From Leeuwenhoekiella sp. (GTDB taxonomy: Bacteria; Bacteroidota; Bacteroidia; Flavobacteriales; Flavobacteriaceae), in contig PAPI01000024.1 in NCBI GenBank assembly GCA_002708845.1, positions 1 through 64,000 of the forward strand: a stretch of 64,000 nucleotides of DNA, given 5' to 3'. A model generated the notes under the pieces. That model was not told the DNA's origin and did not search any database. It was given only the letters and a program-made list of their open reading frames with translations. This document shows, piece by piece, positions 1 to 8,760 of the stretch; positions within the stretch are counted from its first letter, which is position 1, and every line of letters starts with the position of its first letter. The translations under genes and the position numbers were made by a program.

Positions 1-51
1 AGTTAAAGACTACATCCAGATGGCCTAAATGCTATATAAATCTACGATAAT

Positions 52-87
52 TTGCACACCTTATTGCACACCGAATTGCACACATTT
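52..87. repeat. Three 12-bp direct repeats, TTGCACAC core
   Basis: TTGCACAC occurs three times with an exact 12-base period, at 52, 64 and 76 (TTGCACACCTTA, TTGCACACCGAA, TTGCACACATTT). The array lies between the window edge and the terminator of the tRNA-Pro gene. From memory, similar TTGCACAC repeats occur near tyrosine-recombinase genes of flavobacterial integrative elements inserted at tRNAs. The integrase itself would be outside this window, so that role is inference. An imperfect palindrome with ATGATA/TATCAT arms follows at 101-120. Confidence 0.6.
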
Positions 88-128
88 GCCTTGATTTTAG
101 ATGATATCAGATGGTATCATAAAAAATG

Positions 129-163
129 AAAAGCCTGCTAATCCATTGATTAACAGGCTTTTT
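129..163 (-). terminator. Intrinsic terminator of tRNA-Pro
   Basis: AAAAGCCTG pairs with CAGGCTTTT around a loop of about 16 bases. It has A/T runs on both sides, so it can work in either direction. It lies just downstream of the minus-strand tRNA gene and most likely ends that transcript. Confidence 0.75.
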
Positions 164-186
164 GATATAAACCGTGATTTGGTTCG

Positions 187-261
187 TCGGGATGAGAGGA
201 TTCGAACCTCCGCTCTCGCGCCCCCCAGACGCGCACTTTAACCGGACTAAGCTACATCCCG
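187..261 (-). tRNA. tRNA-Pro (anticodon GGG)
   Basis: Read on the minus strand the sequence folds into a full cloverleaf. The 7-bp acceptor stem is CGGGATG/CATCCCG. The D stem is GCTT/AAGT with GG in its loop. The anticodon stem is CGCGT/GCGCG with loop bases C32, T33, then GGG, and the T arm is GGAGG-TTCGAAT-CCTCT. The GGG anticodon reads CCC/CCU proline codons. The discriminator base is A and no CCA is encoded, so CCA would be added afterwards. A terminator follows at 163-129. A spurious protein reading frame crosses the plus strand of this gene. Confidence 0.95.
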
Positions 262-493
262 TAAATTTTTCAGGCTGCAAATATACTTATTTAAGACATA
301 CTGCAAAGCGTTTTAAAACTTTACAACGGAACTCAGAATATGATATTCACTGCAAAAAACAGTTTAATCCCATTAATAATTACAAAATCAGTTTTTGCAT
401 TGAAATATTATTTAACTACAACGTTTTCATTTGTTGATATTATATTTTTTGTAACTTAAGAATGTAAATAAAAATTAATCAATAGTCTTAATT

Positions 494-940
494 ATGAAAC
501 CTAAATATTACATCCTCGCCTTATTGGCCGTGATTCTGTTGAGCAGCCTTAAAACTACGAATGAAACACATCCTGATCATCTTATTAAAGGAACCTGGGA
601 GTTGGAAAGTTTTTACTATTATGATAACAATGAGATTTCAGACACATTGCCAACGACCGATGGTTACAGACAAATTAAGATGTATACCACAGATAAAGTA
701 ATGTGGACGCGGTATGTGCCGAAAGACTCAGTAGAGTGGTTTGGCTATGGAAACTACAAGGTAACAGATGACATGCTCATTGAGACATTGGAATACGGAT
801 CAGAAAGTATGATGAAGGCGATTGACACCTTACGTATTTTCACATTTGAACTGCAAATTTCTGAAAACGCATACAGTCAAATAAGTATTGATGAGGAGGG
901 CAATCGCATTTCCTCAGAAAATTATAGACGTATTGAGTAA
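494..940 (+). CDS. Exported lipocalin-like small protein
   Basis: A 148-residue protein starting with a Sec-type signal peptide: MKPK followed by a hydrophobic stretch to about residue 19. The mature part opens with KGTWELES (about 32-39) and ends in short beta-strand-like segments (YGNYKVTDD). This resembles the lipocalin-like/DUF4488 proteins common in Bacteroidota, which are periplasmic or surface proteins of unknown ligand. There is no lipobox cysteine. It stands alone and converges with the cytochrome c gene six bases away. The family assignment rests on the GTW motif and overall size only, and no function is proposed. Confidence 0.75.
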   Translation: MKPKYYILALLAVILLSSLKTTNETHPDHLIKGTWELESFYYYDNNEISDTLPTTDGYRQIKMYTTDKVMWTRYVPKDSVEWFGYGNYKVTDDMLIETLEYGSESMMKAIDTLRIFTFELQISENAYSQISIDEEGNRISSENYRRIE

Positions 941-945
941 TTCTG

Positions 946-1389
946 CTATTCTTGAATAGCTTTGACTTCAGCTTCTGTAACCATTTTTGGGCTTGTATTC
1001 CCCCAGGAGTGTAAAATGTAATTCATAACGTCTGCCACTTCATCGTCATAGAGACCGGGAGCGGTCATAACGCTATTATATGTATTTCCGTTTACGGTAA
1101 TTTCTCCTTTAAGGCCGTACTTAACAGCGTGAATAGCTGCTTTACGCTTTTTAAGCAAGTAATCAGCTTTTGCGAGAGGTGGGTAAACACCGGCTACTCC
1201 TTCGCCTGTAGGTAAGTGACACTGCATACAGAAATCTTCATAAACGGTTTCTCCGCGCTCGATACTTTCCTTTAATGCATCTTGAGGATCAGAATTTTCA
1301 GAAATAGTATAGTAAACTTCTGCATTAGAATTCAAATAAGTGAATCCGGTTAGTATTAGAGCAGTAATGATTGTTATAGTTATTTTCAT
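946..1389 (-). CDS. Periplasmic c-type cytochrome
   Basis: A 147-residue exported protein with an N-terminal hydrophobic signal segment and one haem-binding motif, CMQCH (54-58). The following TGEGV and PPLAKADYL and the candidate axial methionine in NSVMTAPG (Met108) are standard for class I cytochrome c domains. Its ATG overlaps the TGA of the upstream sugar dehydrogenase gene by four bases, so the two are translationally coupled. The likely job is to accept electrons from that PQQ-type dehydrogenase in the periplasm. That pairing is inferred from the operon, while the haem attachment is read directly from the motif. Confidence 0.9.
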   Translation of the reverse strand: MKITITIITALILTGFTYLNSNAEVYYTISENSDPQDALKESIERGETVYEDFCMQCHLPTGEGVAGVYPPLAKADYLLKKRKAAIHAVKYGLKGEITVNGNTYNSVMTAPGLYDDEVADVMNYILHSWGNTSPKMVTEAEVKAIQE

Positions 1390-2516
1390 TTTTTGATCAG
1401 TTTTACAATTCCTACACCTTCAACCCCAACATAAATCATACCATCTGGCCCTTGAACCACATTACGCACACGTCCTATACCGTCTAAAAGTTTTTCGCGT
1501 TTTATAACTTCATCGTTTGAATTCAGATAAAGAGCTTCTAAATACACAAATTTTAAAGATCCTACTAAAAGATTTCCTTTGAGTTCAGGATAGGCGTCAC
1601 TGGTAACTAATGCGAAGCCACTAGGCGCTATGGAGGGAACCCAATAATAGAGTGGTTGCTCCATACCTTCTTTTTGTGTTTCATCAGTTATAGGAGTTCC
1701 TGAATAGTTAATCCCATAAGTTATTACCGGCCAACCGTAATTTGCGCCTTTTTTAATCACATTTATTTCATCACCGCCTCTGGGACCGTGTTCATGTACC
1801 CAAATTTCCTGTGTTTCTGGGTTGATAATCATACCCTGAGGATTACGGTGACCATAAGACCAAATAGCTTCTTTAGCATTTTCAACGCCTACAAACGGAT
1901 TATCCTGTGGAATGCTTCCATCAAGATTAAGACGGTATACTTTACCGTTATCACGTGTTATGTCCTGAGGATTTACATCCCGTTCTCCACGTTCTCCTGC
2001 AGTAAAAAAAACGTGACCTGCATCATCAAAAACGATTCTACTTCCAAAATGCTGTCCCTTAGTTGTATTCGGGCTTGCTTTGTAAAGAATTTGTTGATCG
2101 GTTAATTGAGTACCGCTTAACTTTGCTCGCATCAAAGCTGTATTAGCTCCTTTTTCTTCACCCTGGGTAGAGGAATAAGTTATATAGATCCATCCGCTTT
2201 CCGCGTAATCTGGTGCAATCTGGATGTCCAAAAGTCCGCCCTGACCTCTGTTTGAAAGCTCGGGAAGTCCTGAGATTTCTGTTTTTTCGTCATTTTTATA
2301 ATGGATGAGTTTACCTTCTTTTTCAGTTATAAGTAGGCTCCCATCAGGCAGAAAAGTCATTCCCCAGGGATTGGTGAGGTCTGGCACTACCGTTTCATAG
2401 GTGTAGGCCTCAGAAACCGTAATGGGGACATCATTTTCTTTTACTTCCTGCTGATCCTGACCGCAGGATGAAAGGCTTATTAAAAGGAAGCTCAAAACGC
2501 TTAAGTATGTTTTCAT
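1386..2516 (-). CDS. PQQ-dependent sugar dehydrogenase-like lipoprotein
   Basis: A 376-residue protein of the soluble aldose/glucose/sorbosone dehydrogenase family (six-bladed beta-propeller binding PQQ and Ca2+). The N-terminus is a lipoprotein signal with lipobox LSSC (Cys18), so the enzyme is probably anchored to a membrane facing the periplasm. Family signatures are NPWGMTFLPDG near the start, GHRNPQG, HGPRGGDEIN and NYGWP. Length is normal. It overlaps the downstream cytochrome c gene by ATGA, which suggests an electron-transfer pair that oxidises an aldose. The exact substrate cannot be read from the sequence. The upstream gap of about 190 bp is shared with divergent trxB. Confidence 0.9.
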   Translation of the reverse strand: MKTYLSVLSFLLISLSSCGQDQQEVKENDVPITVSEAYTYETVVPDLTNPWGMTFLPDGSLLITEKEGKLIHYKNDEKTEISGLPELSNRGQGGLLDIQIAPDYAESGWIYITYSSTQGEEKGANTALMRAKLSGTQLTDQQILYKASPNTTKGQHFGSRIVFDDAGHVFFTAGERGERDVNPQDITRDNGKVYRLNLDGSIPQDNPFVGVENAKEAIWSYGHRNPQGMIINPETQEIWVHEHGPRGGDEINVIKKGANYGWPVITYGINYSGTPITDETQKEGMEQPLYYWVPSIAPSGFALVTSDAYPELKGNLLVGSLKFVYLEALYLNSNDEVIKREKLLDGIGRVRNVVQGPDGMIYVGVEGVGIVKLIKK

Positions 2517-2650
2517 CGCAATAATTTTCCCTAAAAATAGAAAATAAAGCAGAATTACTACTTCATAATTTTTTCTGAACGTAAATAGTTGTTGTTAATA
2601 ACGACTTATAATTGACTTTAGGTAATTTTTAGAATGCATTTTTATTGATG

Positions 2651-2658
2651 TACTTTTG
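2651..2658 (+). promoter_or_regulatory. Candidate -7 element of trxB
   Basis: TACTTTTG matches the Bacteroidota -7 consensus TAnnTTTG and sits 48 bases upstream of the trxB ATG. No convincing -33 TTG is visible at the right spacing, so this is a partial match only. Confidence 0.4.
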
Positions 2659-2705
2659 TGTTTTATTTAAAACAATTTAAACCCTAAAGGATTAAATTAA
2701 AATTT

Positions 2706-3662
2706 ATGGCAGTAGAACGAATTAAATGTTTGATTATTGGATCTGGACCTGCTGGGTACACCGCAGCAATATATGCTTCTAGAGCTGATTTGAATCCAAT
2801 TATGTATACTGGATTAGAACCCGGAGGACAATTGACAACAACTACAGAGGTAGATAACTTTCCCGGCTATCCTGACGGAATAGATGGGCCAACTATGATG
2901 GTTCAATTACAGAAGCAGGCAGAGCGGTTTGGTACCGAAGTTCGAATTGGTATGGTGACTTCAGTGGAATTTGCATCCGAAGAAGGCGGAATTCATAAAG
3001 TGATTGTTGACAACAAAACGGAATTAGAAGCTGAAACGGTAATTATTTCCACAGGAGCAACTGCTAAATACTTAGGATTACCCAGTGAGCAGAAGCTAAG
3101 AGGTGGAGGGGTTTCTGCCTGTGCTGTTTGCGATGGATTCTTCTACAAAAATCAGCGTGTAGCTATTGTAGGTGGTGGAGATACAGCGGCTGAAGAAGCA
3201 ACTTATCTTGCAAATATTTGTGAGCACGTTACGATGCTGGTTCGTAAAGATGAAATGCGTGCCTCAAAAGCGATGCAACACCGTGTAAATTCCAGAAAAA
3301 ACATCACGGTTCTCTATAATACCGAAGTAGAAGAGGTAGTTGGTGAACAGGTAGTTGAAGGTCTGAAAATGATTAACAACGAGACTAAAGAATCCAGTCA
3401 AATTGATATTACTGGTTTGTTTATAGCCATAGGGCATAAACCCAATACAGATATTTTCAAGGGTCAGATTGAAATGGATGAAACCGGCTATATTATTACT
3501 GAACCAAAAAGTACTAAAACCAATAAGCCTGGTGTTTTTGCCAGTGGAGATGTTCAGGATAAAGAATACCGCCAGGCTATCACCGCTGCCGGTACCGGAT
3601 GTATGGCTGCTTTAGATGCTGAGCGCTATTTGGCCTCGATTGAACAGGAAGTAGAAGCATAA
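2706..3662 (+). CDS. trxB: Thioredoxin-disulfide reductase
   Basis: A 318-residue flavoprotein that reduces thioredoxin with NADPH in the cytoplasm. The FAD-binding Rossmann motif GSGPAG lies at residues 12-17. The redox-active pair CAVC is at 139-142, followed by DG as in all TrxB proteins. The NADPH-binding motif GGGDTAAEEA starts at 156, and the C-terminal FAD motif is FASGDVQD. Length is typical of the low-molecular-weight bacterial enzyme. It is transcribed alone, with its own candidate promoter and a strong terminator 25 bases after the stop codon. Confidence 0.97.
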   Translation: MAVERIKCLIIGSGPAGYTAAIYASRADLNPIMYTGLEPGGQLTTTTEVDNFPGYPDGIDGPTMMVQLQKQAERFGTEVRIGMVTSVEFASEEGGIHKVIVDNKTELEAETVIISTGATAKYLGLPSEQKLRGGGVSACAVCDGFFYKNQRVAIVGGGDTAAEEATYLANICEHVTMLVRKDEMRASKAMQHRVNSRKNITVLYNTEVEEVVGEQVVEGLKMINNETKESSQIDITGLFIAIGHKPNTDIFKGQIEMDETGYIITEPKSTKTNKPGVFASGDVQDKEYRQAITAAGTGCMAALDAERYLASIEQEVEA

Positions 3663-3685
3663 AATGGCTTTACACTATAATAGAT

Positions 3686-3719
3686 AAAAAAAGCTCTCCA
3701 TTTTGGAGAGCTTTTTTTT
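3686..3719. terminator. Bidirectional intrinsic terminator
   Basis: AAAAAAGCTCTCC-attt-GGAGAGCTTTTTTT: an 8-9 bp GC-containing stem with a tiny loop and A/T tracts on both sides. It separates trxB (plus) from the convergent acidic-protein gene (minus) and can serve both. Confidence 0.9.
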
Positions 3720-3731
3720 ATCGTATTGGAA

Positions 3732-4067
3732 TTAATCTTCGTCTTCTTCTTCTTCGGTAGGTTCATCAATCAGGTCATCATCATCATCTTCTGGCAATTT
3801 GCTTGGCATTTCGCTGATTGGTTCATTCAAATCTTCATCTTCATAATCGTCAACATCATAATTCTCCATCGTATTCTCAAGCTTCTTACTCACTTTTACG
3901 AGATAGATGGTATCTGCAGTACGAACTTCAACACATTCTATGAGTTCATTTTTTGCATTTTTAAAAGATATGATATGATCATCATCATATCCGTAGGGGT
4001 ACTTATCAACAAGAAGTGCGAGTATTTCTGGAGTAAGCTTTTTAAAATCGACAATAACGCGACGCAT
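3732..4067 (-). CDS. Conserved acidic small protein
   Basis: A 111-residue protein with a folded-looking N-terminal half (RRVIVDFKKLTPEILALLVD, 2-21) and a very acidic tail rich in Asp/Glu from about residue 73 to the end. No catalytic motif or signal peptide is seen. Small proteins of this form occur next to aroB/trxB in other Flavobacteriia and carry no experimentally supported function that I know of. It lies 74 bases downstream of aroB on the same strand, so it may be co-transcribed with it. The tail could act as a charged partner-binding region, but that is speculation. Confidence 0.75.
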   Translation of the reverse strand: MRRVIVDFKKLTPEILALLVDKYPYGYDDDHIISFKNAKNELIECVEVRTADTIYLVKVSKKLENTMENYDVDDYEDEDLNEPISEMPSKLPEDDDDDLIDEPTEEEEDED

Positions 4068-4141
4068 AAGTATAATTTAGTTTAAGTGCTATGAGTGGTT
4101 AAATGTAAAAAAAAACGTTTTGCTAATGCAAGGCATTTTAC

Positions 4142-5221
4142 TTATTTCTTCCTTAAATTTTTATAGTAATCAAAGGCTTTAAAAATCAATTCATTTGAAA
4201 CCTCTTGATTTAACACGGGAGTGCCTATTTCGCTTAGCAGAACAAAATATACAGTACCATGACTGTTTTTCTTATCATATTTCAATAATTGAATGATGTC
4301 ATCTATATCCTTATCAGTAAAACTAACAGGCTGGTAATAGTCTAAAATAGCTCGTGATGCTTTATCACATATAGTTTTATTGAGGCCTGTGATTTCGCTG
4401 GACAGATAATTTGCTAAAATCATACCTACGGCAATGGCCTCCCCATGAAGGAGTCGGTTTTTAGATGCATCTTCCATAAACAAAGACTCTATCGCGTGAC
4501 CTAGTGTATGACCGTAATTCAGGCTTTTTCGCAGGTCTTTCTCATAAGGGTCTTTTAGAACCACTTCATTTTTAATTTCAACAGATTGTCTTATCAATGC
4601 TCCCAGATCTTCAAACTTCGAAAAATCAGCATTTTTTACGGCATCCCAATACGATTGAGAATGAATGAGCCCGTGTTTCAACATTTCGGCATAGCCGCTG
4701 CGTAGCTCTTCAACAGGCAAAGTTCCCAGAAAGTAAGGATCGACCAATACAAGATCAGGATTGCTAATGACACCTATTTGATTCTTCAGAGAACCAAGGT
4801 CTACACCGGTTTTTCCACCTACAGAAGCATCTACCATGGACAGCAGGGTAGTGGGGATGTTAATGAAATCAATTCCTCTCTTAAAACAACAGGCTACAAA
4901 ACCTCCTAAATCTGTTACAACACCACCTCCCAGATTAATCAACAGGCTTTTTCGATCGGCATTCAGTTCTGACAACACATTCCAGACACCGGTACAGGTT
5001 TCTAGATTTTTATATTCTTCACCGGGATCAATTTCTATAATTTCAATGGTTTGATCGGTCTCCAGATTTTGAAGAAAATGAGACAGGCAATATTCGTGAG
5101 TATTGCTATCAACCAGTATAAAAAGAATACTGTGATTTTTTTCTTTTAGTATTTTATTTAAGGTGTTATAACCTGAATTTCCAAATACAACCTGATAGTC
5201 TTTAGCCTGTACTGCCTGCAT
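4142..5221 (-). CDS. aroB: 3-dehydroquinate synthase
   Basis: A 359-residue enzyme converting DAHP to 3-dehydroquinate, the second step of the shikimate pathway (NAD+ and divalent-metal dependent, cytoplasmic). Signatures include LGGGVVTDLGGFVA (nucleotide-binding loop), IPTTLLSMVDASVGGKTG, SGYAEMLKHGLI and the metal-binding LNYGHTLGHAIES. Length fits the family. The gene is separated from the rest of the aromatic pathway, which is usual in this group. It is divergent from proline dehydrogenase across about 90 bp. Confidence 0.96.
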   Translation of the reverse strand: MQAVQAKDYQVVFGNSGYNTLNKILKEKNHSILFILVDSNTHEYCLSHFLQNLETDQTIEIIEIDPGEEYKNLETCTGVWNVLSELNADRKSLLINLGGGVVTDLGGFVACCFKRGIDFINIPTTLLSMVDASVGGKTGVDLGSLKNQIGVISNPDLVLVDPYFLGTLPVEELRSGYAEMLKHGLIHSQSYWDAVKNADFSKFEDLGALIRQSVEIKNEVVLKDPYEKDLRKSLNYGHTLGHAIESLFMEDASKNRLLHGEAIAVGMILANYLSSEITGLNKTICDKASRAILDYYQPVSFTDKDIDDIIQLLKYDKKNSHGTVYFVLLSEIGTPVLNQEVSNELIFKAFDYYKNLRKK

Positions 5222-5285
5222 GTTAAAACTTCTTTAAGACAGCGAAATTAGTACCTTTTTGTTAAACTCCCGTTGCGATTCTAAT

Positions 5286-5293
5286 TATATTTG
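5286..5293 (+). promoter_or_regulatory. Candidate -7 element of proline dehydrogenase gene
   Basis: TATATTTG matches TAnnTTTG and lies 18 bases before the start codon, giving a very short leader. A TTTTTG about 24 bases upstream could serve as a loose -33 element. Confidence 0.45.
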
Positions 5294-5310
5294 GCGCCTA
5301 AATTTACTTT

Positions 5311-6483
5311 ATGTTAGAGCAAAAGATATTTGATGATACCCAATGTGCATTTTCCTTAAAATCAGATAGTGAGTTAGAAAGAGCTTATTTCTTATTTAAG
5401 ATGATTTCTGTACAACCACTTGTAAAAATAGGAACTGCTGTGACACGTTTTGCTCTTAACGCAAGTTTACCGGTTGAAGGTTTGATTCGGGCAACTGTTT
5501 TTGATCATTTTTGTGGAGGCGTTAGCGAAAAGGATTGCGAGCCTACAATAAAAGCAATGTACAGTAAAGGGGTTCATTCGGTACTTGATTTTTCAGTAGA
5601 AGGAAAGGAAACCGAAGCGCTTTTTGACGAAGCATTAAATAGGGTTTTAAGTATCATAGAATTTTCTAAAGACAAGCCAGGCATGCCTTTTTCAGTATTT
5701 AAACCTACCGGCTTCGGAAGGTTTGAAGTCTTGAGGAAAGTAACAGAAAATGAAGCGCTTAGCGACGTTGAACAAAAAGAATGGGAGCGCATACAGGAGC
5801 GATTTGATAAAGCCTGTAAAAAAGCAAAAGAGTGTGACATTCGTTTGCTTATAGATGCTGAAGAAAGTTGGATGCAGGGAGCAGTTGATGATTTGGTGCT
5901 TCGAATGATGCAAAAATACAATACGGAATACCCGGTGGTATACACAACTTTACAGTGCTACCGATGGGACCGTCTCAATTACCTGAAAGAAATGCACGAG
6001 CGTGCCTTGGAGAAAGGATATAAACTGGGAGTAAAAATTGTTCGCGGAGCCTATATGGAAAAGGAGCGTGAACGTGCTCGGGAAAAAGGATACAATTCAC
6101 CGATTTGTAAAGATAAAGCTGAAACGGATGCTCATTTTAACGCCATGTTGGTCTATATTTTAGACAATTTAGATTCTGTCTGGGCATTCATCGGTACCCA
6201 TAATGAAGAAAGTAATTACCTTGCTATTGAAATTATGGCGCAGAAAGAAATTGAGGCGAAGGATGAGCGCATCTGGTTTGGACAGTTATACGGCATGAGT
6301 GATCACATCAGTTTTAACCTTGCAGATCATGGGTATAACGTGGCGAAATACCTTCCCTTTGGGCCAGTGAAAGATGTGATGCCCTACTTGATTCGCAGAG
6401 CAGAAGAAAATACATCGGTAGCCGGGCAGACCAACAGGGAGCTTACGTTAATCAAACAAGAACGAAAACGAAGAAATCTCTAA
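5311..6483 (+). CDS. Proline dehydrogenase (monofunctional)
   Basis: A 390-residue FAD enzyme that oxidises L-proline to pyrroline-5-carboxylate, feeding glutamate. The barrel signatures are visible: DAEESWMQ, YTTLQCYRWDRL, the substrate/FAD-binding VKIVRGAYMEKER, IGTHNEES, and FGQLYGMSD followed by a C-terminal PYLIRRAEEN with the paired arginines that bind proline. It lacks the aldehyde dehydrogenase half of proteobacterial PutA, so a separate P5C dehydrogenase must exist elsewhere. The N-terminus is longer than in Deinococcus/Thermus forms, as in other Bacteroidota. Confidence 0.95.
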   Translation: MLEQKIFDDTQCAFSLKSDSELERAYFLFKMISVQPLVKIGTAVTRFALNASLPVEGLIRATVFDHFCGGVSEKDCEPTIKAMYSKGVHSVLDFSVEGKETEALFDEALNRVLSIIEFSKDKPGMPFSVFKPTGFGRFEVLRKVTENEALSDVEQKEWERIQERFDKACKKAKECDIRLLIDAEESWMQGAVDDLVLRMMQKYNTEYPVVYTTLQCYRWDRLNYLKEMHERALEKGYKLGVKIVRGAYMEKERERAREKGYNSPICKDKAETDAHFNAMLVYILDNLDSVWAFIGTHNEESNYLAIEIMAQKEIEAKDERIWFGQLYGMSDHISFNLADHGYNVAKYLPFGPVKDVMPYLIRRAEENTSVAGQTNRELTLIKQERKRRNL

Positions 6484-6505
6484 AACCTGTAATCTTTGGG
6501 AGAAG

Positions 6506-6889
6506 CTATTTTTTAGCTACGCTTAGCACCTCAAAGGTTTCGTCGCAACGTTTTACTTCTGCAACTAGAGGAGTAGGCATCGTTTCTTGAGATTTTATGA
6601 TGTAAGTGCCACATGGTTCTTTCCGCGGTTCACTATTTTTAAAATCTACGTCACCTTCCAGAAAAACCGTGTTTAGGTCTGAAGTATCAAGGGCGAGTTC
6701 TTGTAATTGTTTTTCCGCCTGAGGTGAAAGTGCATACCCGTTATTACGTATGGTTTTCAAAAGTCGGGCATTTGGTAAATAATCACACGAAGGTAGCTCA
6801 ACACCACTTCCCTTTATAAAAAAAGCAAGTAAAATGAGACCTATAGAGAAGCCACCAAGATAAAAGCCAAGGCGATATAAAATTTTCAT
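6506..6889 (-). CDS. Membrane-anchored DUF4258-like small protein
   Basis: A 127-residue protein with one N-terminal membrane segment (about 8-27) and a small soluble domain. That domain carries LLKTIRNNGYALSPQAEKQL, DVDFKNSEPRKEPCGTY and a paired C...C (PCGTY, KRCDETF). The pattern resembles DUF4258, a small alpha/beta domain of unknown role, but I am not certain of the match. It is 15 bases downstream of the alanine dehydrogenase gene on the same strand, so it is probably co-transcribed. Confidence 0.65.
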   Translation of the reverse strand: MKILYRLGFYLGGFSIGLILLAFFIKGSGVELPSCDYLPNARLLKTIRNNGYALSPQAEKQLQELALDTSDLNTVFLEGDVDFKNSEPRKEPCGTYIIKSQETMPTPLVAEVKRCDETFEVLSVAKK

Positions 6890-6904
6890 GAAATGTGTTT
6901 ATGC

Positions 6905-8101
6905 TTAAAAAAAGAGCAGATTAATATCTCTAAATGGAAGATCAAACCAATCTGCTACAGATTTACTGGTTAAAATTCCGCGGTAAAAATACAATCCGTT
7001 TTTTAAACCCTTATCTATTCGAAGGCTATTTTCAAGTCCACCATGTTCACCAATTTCAATCAGGTAGGGAGTAAATATATTACTAATCGAGATTGAAGAA
7101 GTACGTGCATATCTGGATGGAATGTTTGGTACACAATAATGGACGACCCCATGTTTTACAAATGTGGGTTTATCGTGAGAGGTAACCTCGCTGGTTTCAA
7201 AACATCCACCCATGTCAATACTTACATCTATAATAATCGAGCCGGGCTTCATATATTCAAGCATTGTTTCTGAAACAATTACCGGTGAGCGCTCCTTACC
7301 ACGCACAGCACCAATCGCAACATCGCATCTTCTCAGTGCTTTTAATAAATTTTTAGGCTGAATTGTTGAAGTATATAGGGGTTGTCCAACATTGACCTGA
7401 AGGCACCTTAGTTTTGTTAATGAATTATCGAAAACTTTTACATTTGCACCAAGACCTAGAGCAGAACGGGTGGCGAACTCACCAACGGTACCAGCACCAA
7501 TAATTACAACCTCAATAGGAGGAACCCCACTTATGTTGCCAAACATCAGACCGTTGCCCTCATCCTGTCTGGACATAATTTCGGAAGCGATAAGAACCGA
7601 AGCTGTGCCGGCAATTTCACTCAAGGCCCGTACAGCAGGATACGTACCATCGGCATCTTTAATAAACTCGAATGCGAGAGCAGTAATTCGTTTAGATGCA
7701 AGAACTTTGAAATACTCCTTTTTTTGAGTTTTGAGTTGAATCGCAGAAATGATCACAGTTTGAGGATTAATCATTTCTAATTCTTCTAAAGAAGGTGGTT
7801 CTACCTTCAAAACCATTGGACAGCCAAAAACTCGTGCCCGGTCCGAGGTAATTTCAGCACCTGCTTCCGAATAGTCATGATCTGTAAAACGTGCATCACC
7901 TCCGGCATTAGATTCAATAAGAACTCTGTGCCCGTGAGCTGTAAGCGCCCCTACAGCATCTGGTGTTAAACAAACCCTTTTTTCCTGAAAATGGTTTTCC
8001 TTTGGGATTCCTATAAATAAAGAACCCTTTTGCTGTTTAATTTCAAGTTTTTCTTCTTGAGGAAGGAGTTCTTCGCGTGAAAACGGACTATTTGAAATCA
8101 T
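6905..8101 (-). CDS. ald: Alanine dehydrogenase
   Basis: A 398-residue NAD-dependent enzyme of the alanine dehydrogenase/PNT family. It interconverts alanine with pyruvate and ammonia. Signatures are IGIPKENHFQEKRVCLTPD at the N-terminal substrate domain (the R and K contact pyruvate), the Rossmann loop VVIIGAGTVGEFA, and DVSIDMGGCFETS with VPNIPSRYARTSS near the C-terminus. The protein is about 30 residues longer at the N-terminus than Bacillus Ald, a feature of the Bacteroidota branch. Neighbourhood with tsaE and porX is a recurrent flavobacterial gene order. Confidence 0.9.
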   Translation of the reverse strand: MISNSPFSREELLPQEEKLEIKQQKGSLFIGIPKENHFQEKRVCLTPDAVGALTAHGHRVLIESNAGGDARFTDHDYSEAGAEITSDRARVFGCPMVLKVEPPSLEELEMINPQTVIISAIQLKTQKKEYFKVLASKRITALAFEFIKDADGTYPAVRALSEIAGTASVLIASEIMSRQDEGNGLMFGNISGVPPIEVVIIGAGTVGEFATRSALGLGANVKVFDNSLTKLRCLQVNVGQPLYTSTIQPKNLLKALRRCDVAIGAVRGKERSPVIVSETMLEYMKPGSIIIDVSIDMGGCFETSEVTSHDKPTFVKHGVVHYCVPNIPSRYARTSSISISNIFTPYLIEIGEHGGLENSLRIDKGLKNGLYFYRGILTSKSVADWFDLPFRDINLLFF

Positions 8102-8178
8102 ATACTAGGTTTCAAGTACTAAACTTCAAAGTACGTATAAATTGTAGAAGGAAAAAAGTAAGTCAACAACATAATTGT

Positions 8179-8760
8179 TTAGCCCATAAACAAAGGCTCG
8201 TCGTCATCTTCGTCAAACGAATTGCTATATATATTTTGGTTTTCTTCTTCCTCTTTAAGTTCTCCCTTTATGGTTACCCGTTCCAATTCTGAAAGATCAA
8301 TATTATGGATGCGATCAAAGATTTTCATTCTAATACCGTAACTGAAAATCAGCATTACTAAAATTAGAGGTGCTAAAATGAAAATTTCATTACTATCCAC
8401 AAATGATAAATCGTCATTTAATGTGTAATATATTTGCAGCCCAAGCATTACTATAGGTATAAGTATTGCATGATACCACCAATGTTTACAAGTAAAGAAC
8501 CAAATAAGTAACAATACTAAAGGAATGACTTTACCGGTCAAGGTCCATGCTACTACATAAATACTTTGATAATGTTGGCTATCATAACGAATATTTAGTC
8601 CAAAAAAAGAGGTTTCCCAAACTTTTACGTCTGGAAAACCTTCATATAAATAAAAAAAGTAAGGTGATGCAGCAAGTATTGCCGCTATCAGACTACCCGT
8701 GAGTAGGGACAATGATTCTACTTTTTTCGATCTTCTTTTCTGCATAATCTGCATTATCAT
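8179..8760 (-). CDS. Integral membrane protein of unknown function
   Basis: A protein of about 193 residues with three or four predicted membrane segments (LLTGSLIAAILAA, LTGKVIPLVLLLIWFF, ILIPIVMLGLQIYY, IFILAPLILVMLIFSYGI). A cluster WFFTCKHWWYHA lies between helices and the C-terminal tail is acidic. I recognise no function. The ATG at 8760 was chosen because the longest frame would need TTG at 8799. ATG at 8745, giving MQKRRSKK, is equally possible. The start region overlaps, in another frame, the small exported ORF at 8693-8833, so translation may be coupled. Confidence 0.7.
   Translation of the reverse strand: MIMQIMQKRRSKKVESLSLLTGSLIAAILAASPYFFYLYEGFPDVKVWETSFFGLNIRYDSQHYQSIYVVAWTLTGKVIPLVLLLIWFFTCKHWWYHAILIPIVMLGLQIYYTLNDDLSFVDSNEIFILAPLILVMLIFSYGIRMKIFDRIHNIDLSELERVTIKGELKEEEENQNIYSNSFDEDDDEPLFMG

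Noticed and set aside
174-437. 87-codon plus-strand reading frame starting MIWFVGMRGFEPPLSR
   Set aside because: It runs through the antisense of the tRNA-Pro gene. The GFEPPLSR-type peptide is a known artefact of tRNA antisense sequence.
3726-4085. 119-codon plus-strand frame, very rich in Ile and Phe
   Set aside because: It is the complement of the acidic small protein gene, whose Asp/Glu codons read as Ile/Phe on the other strand.
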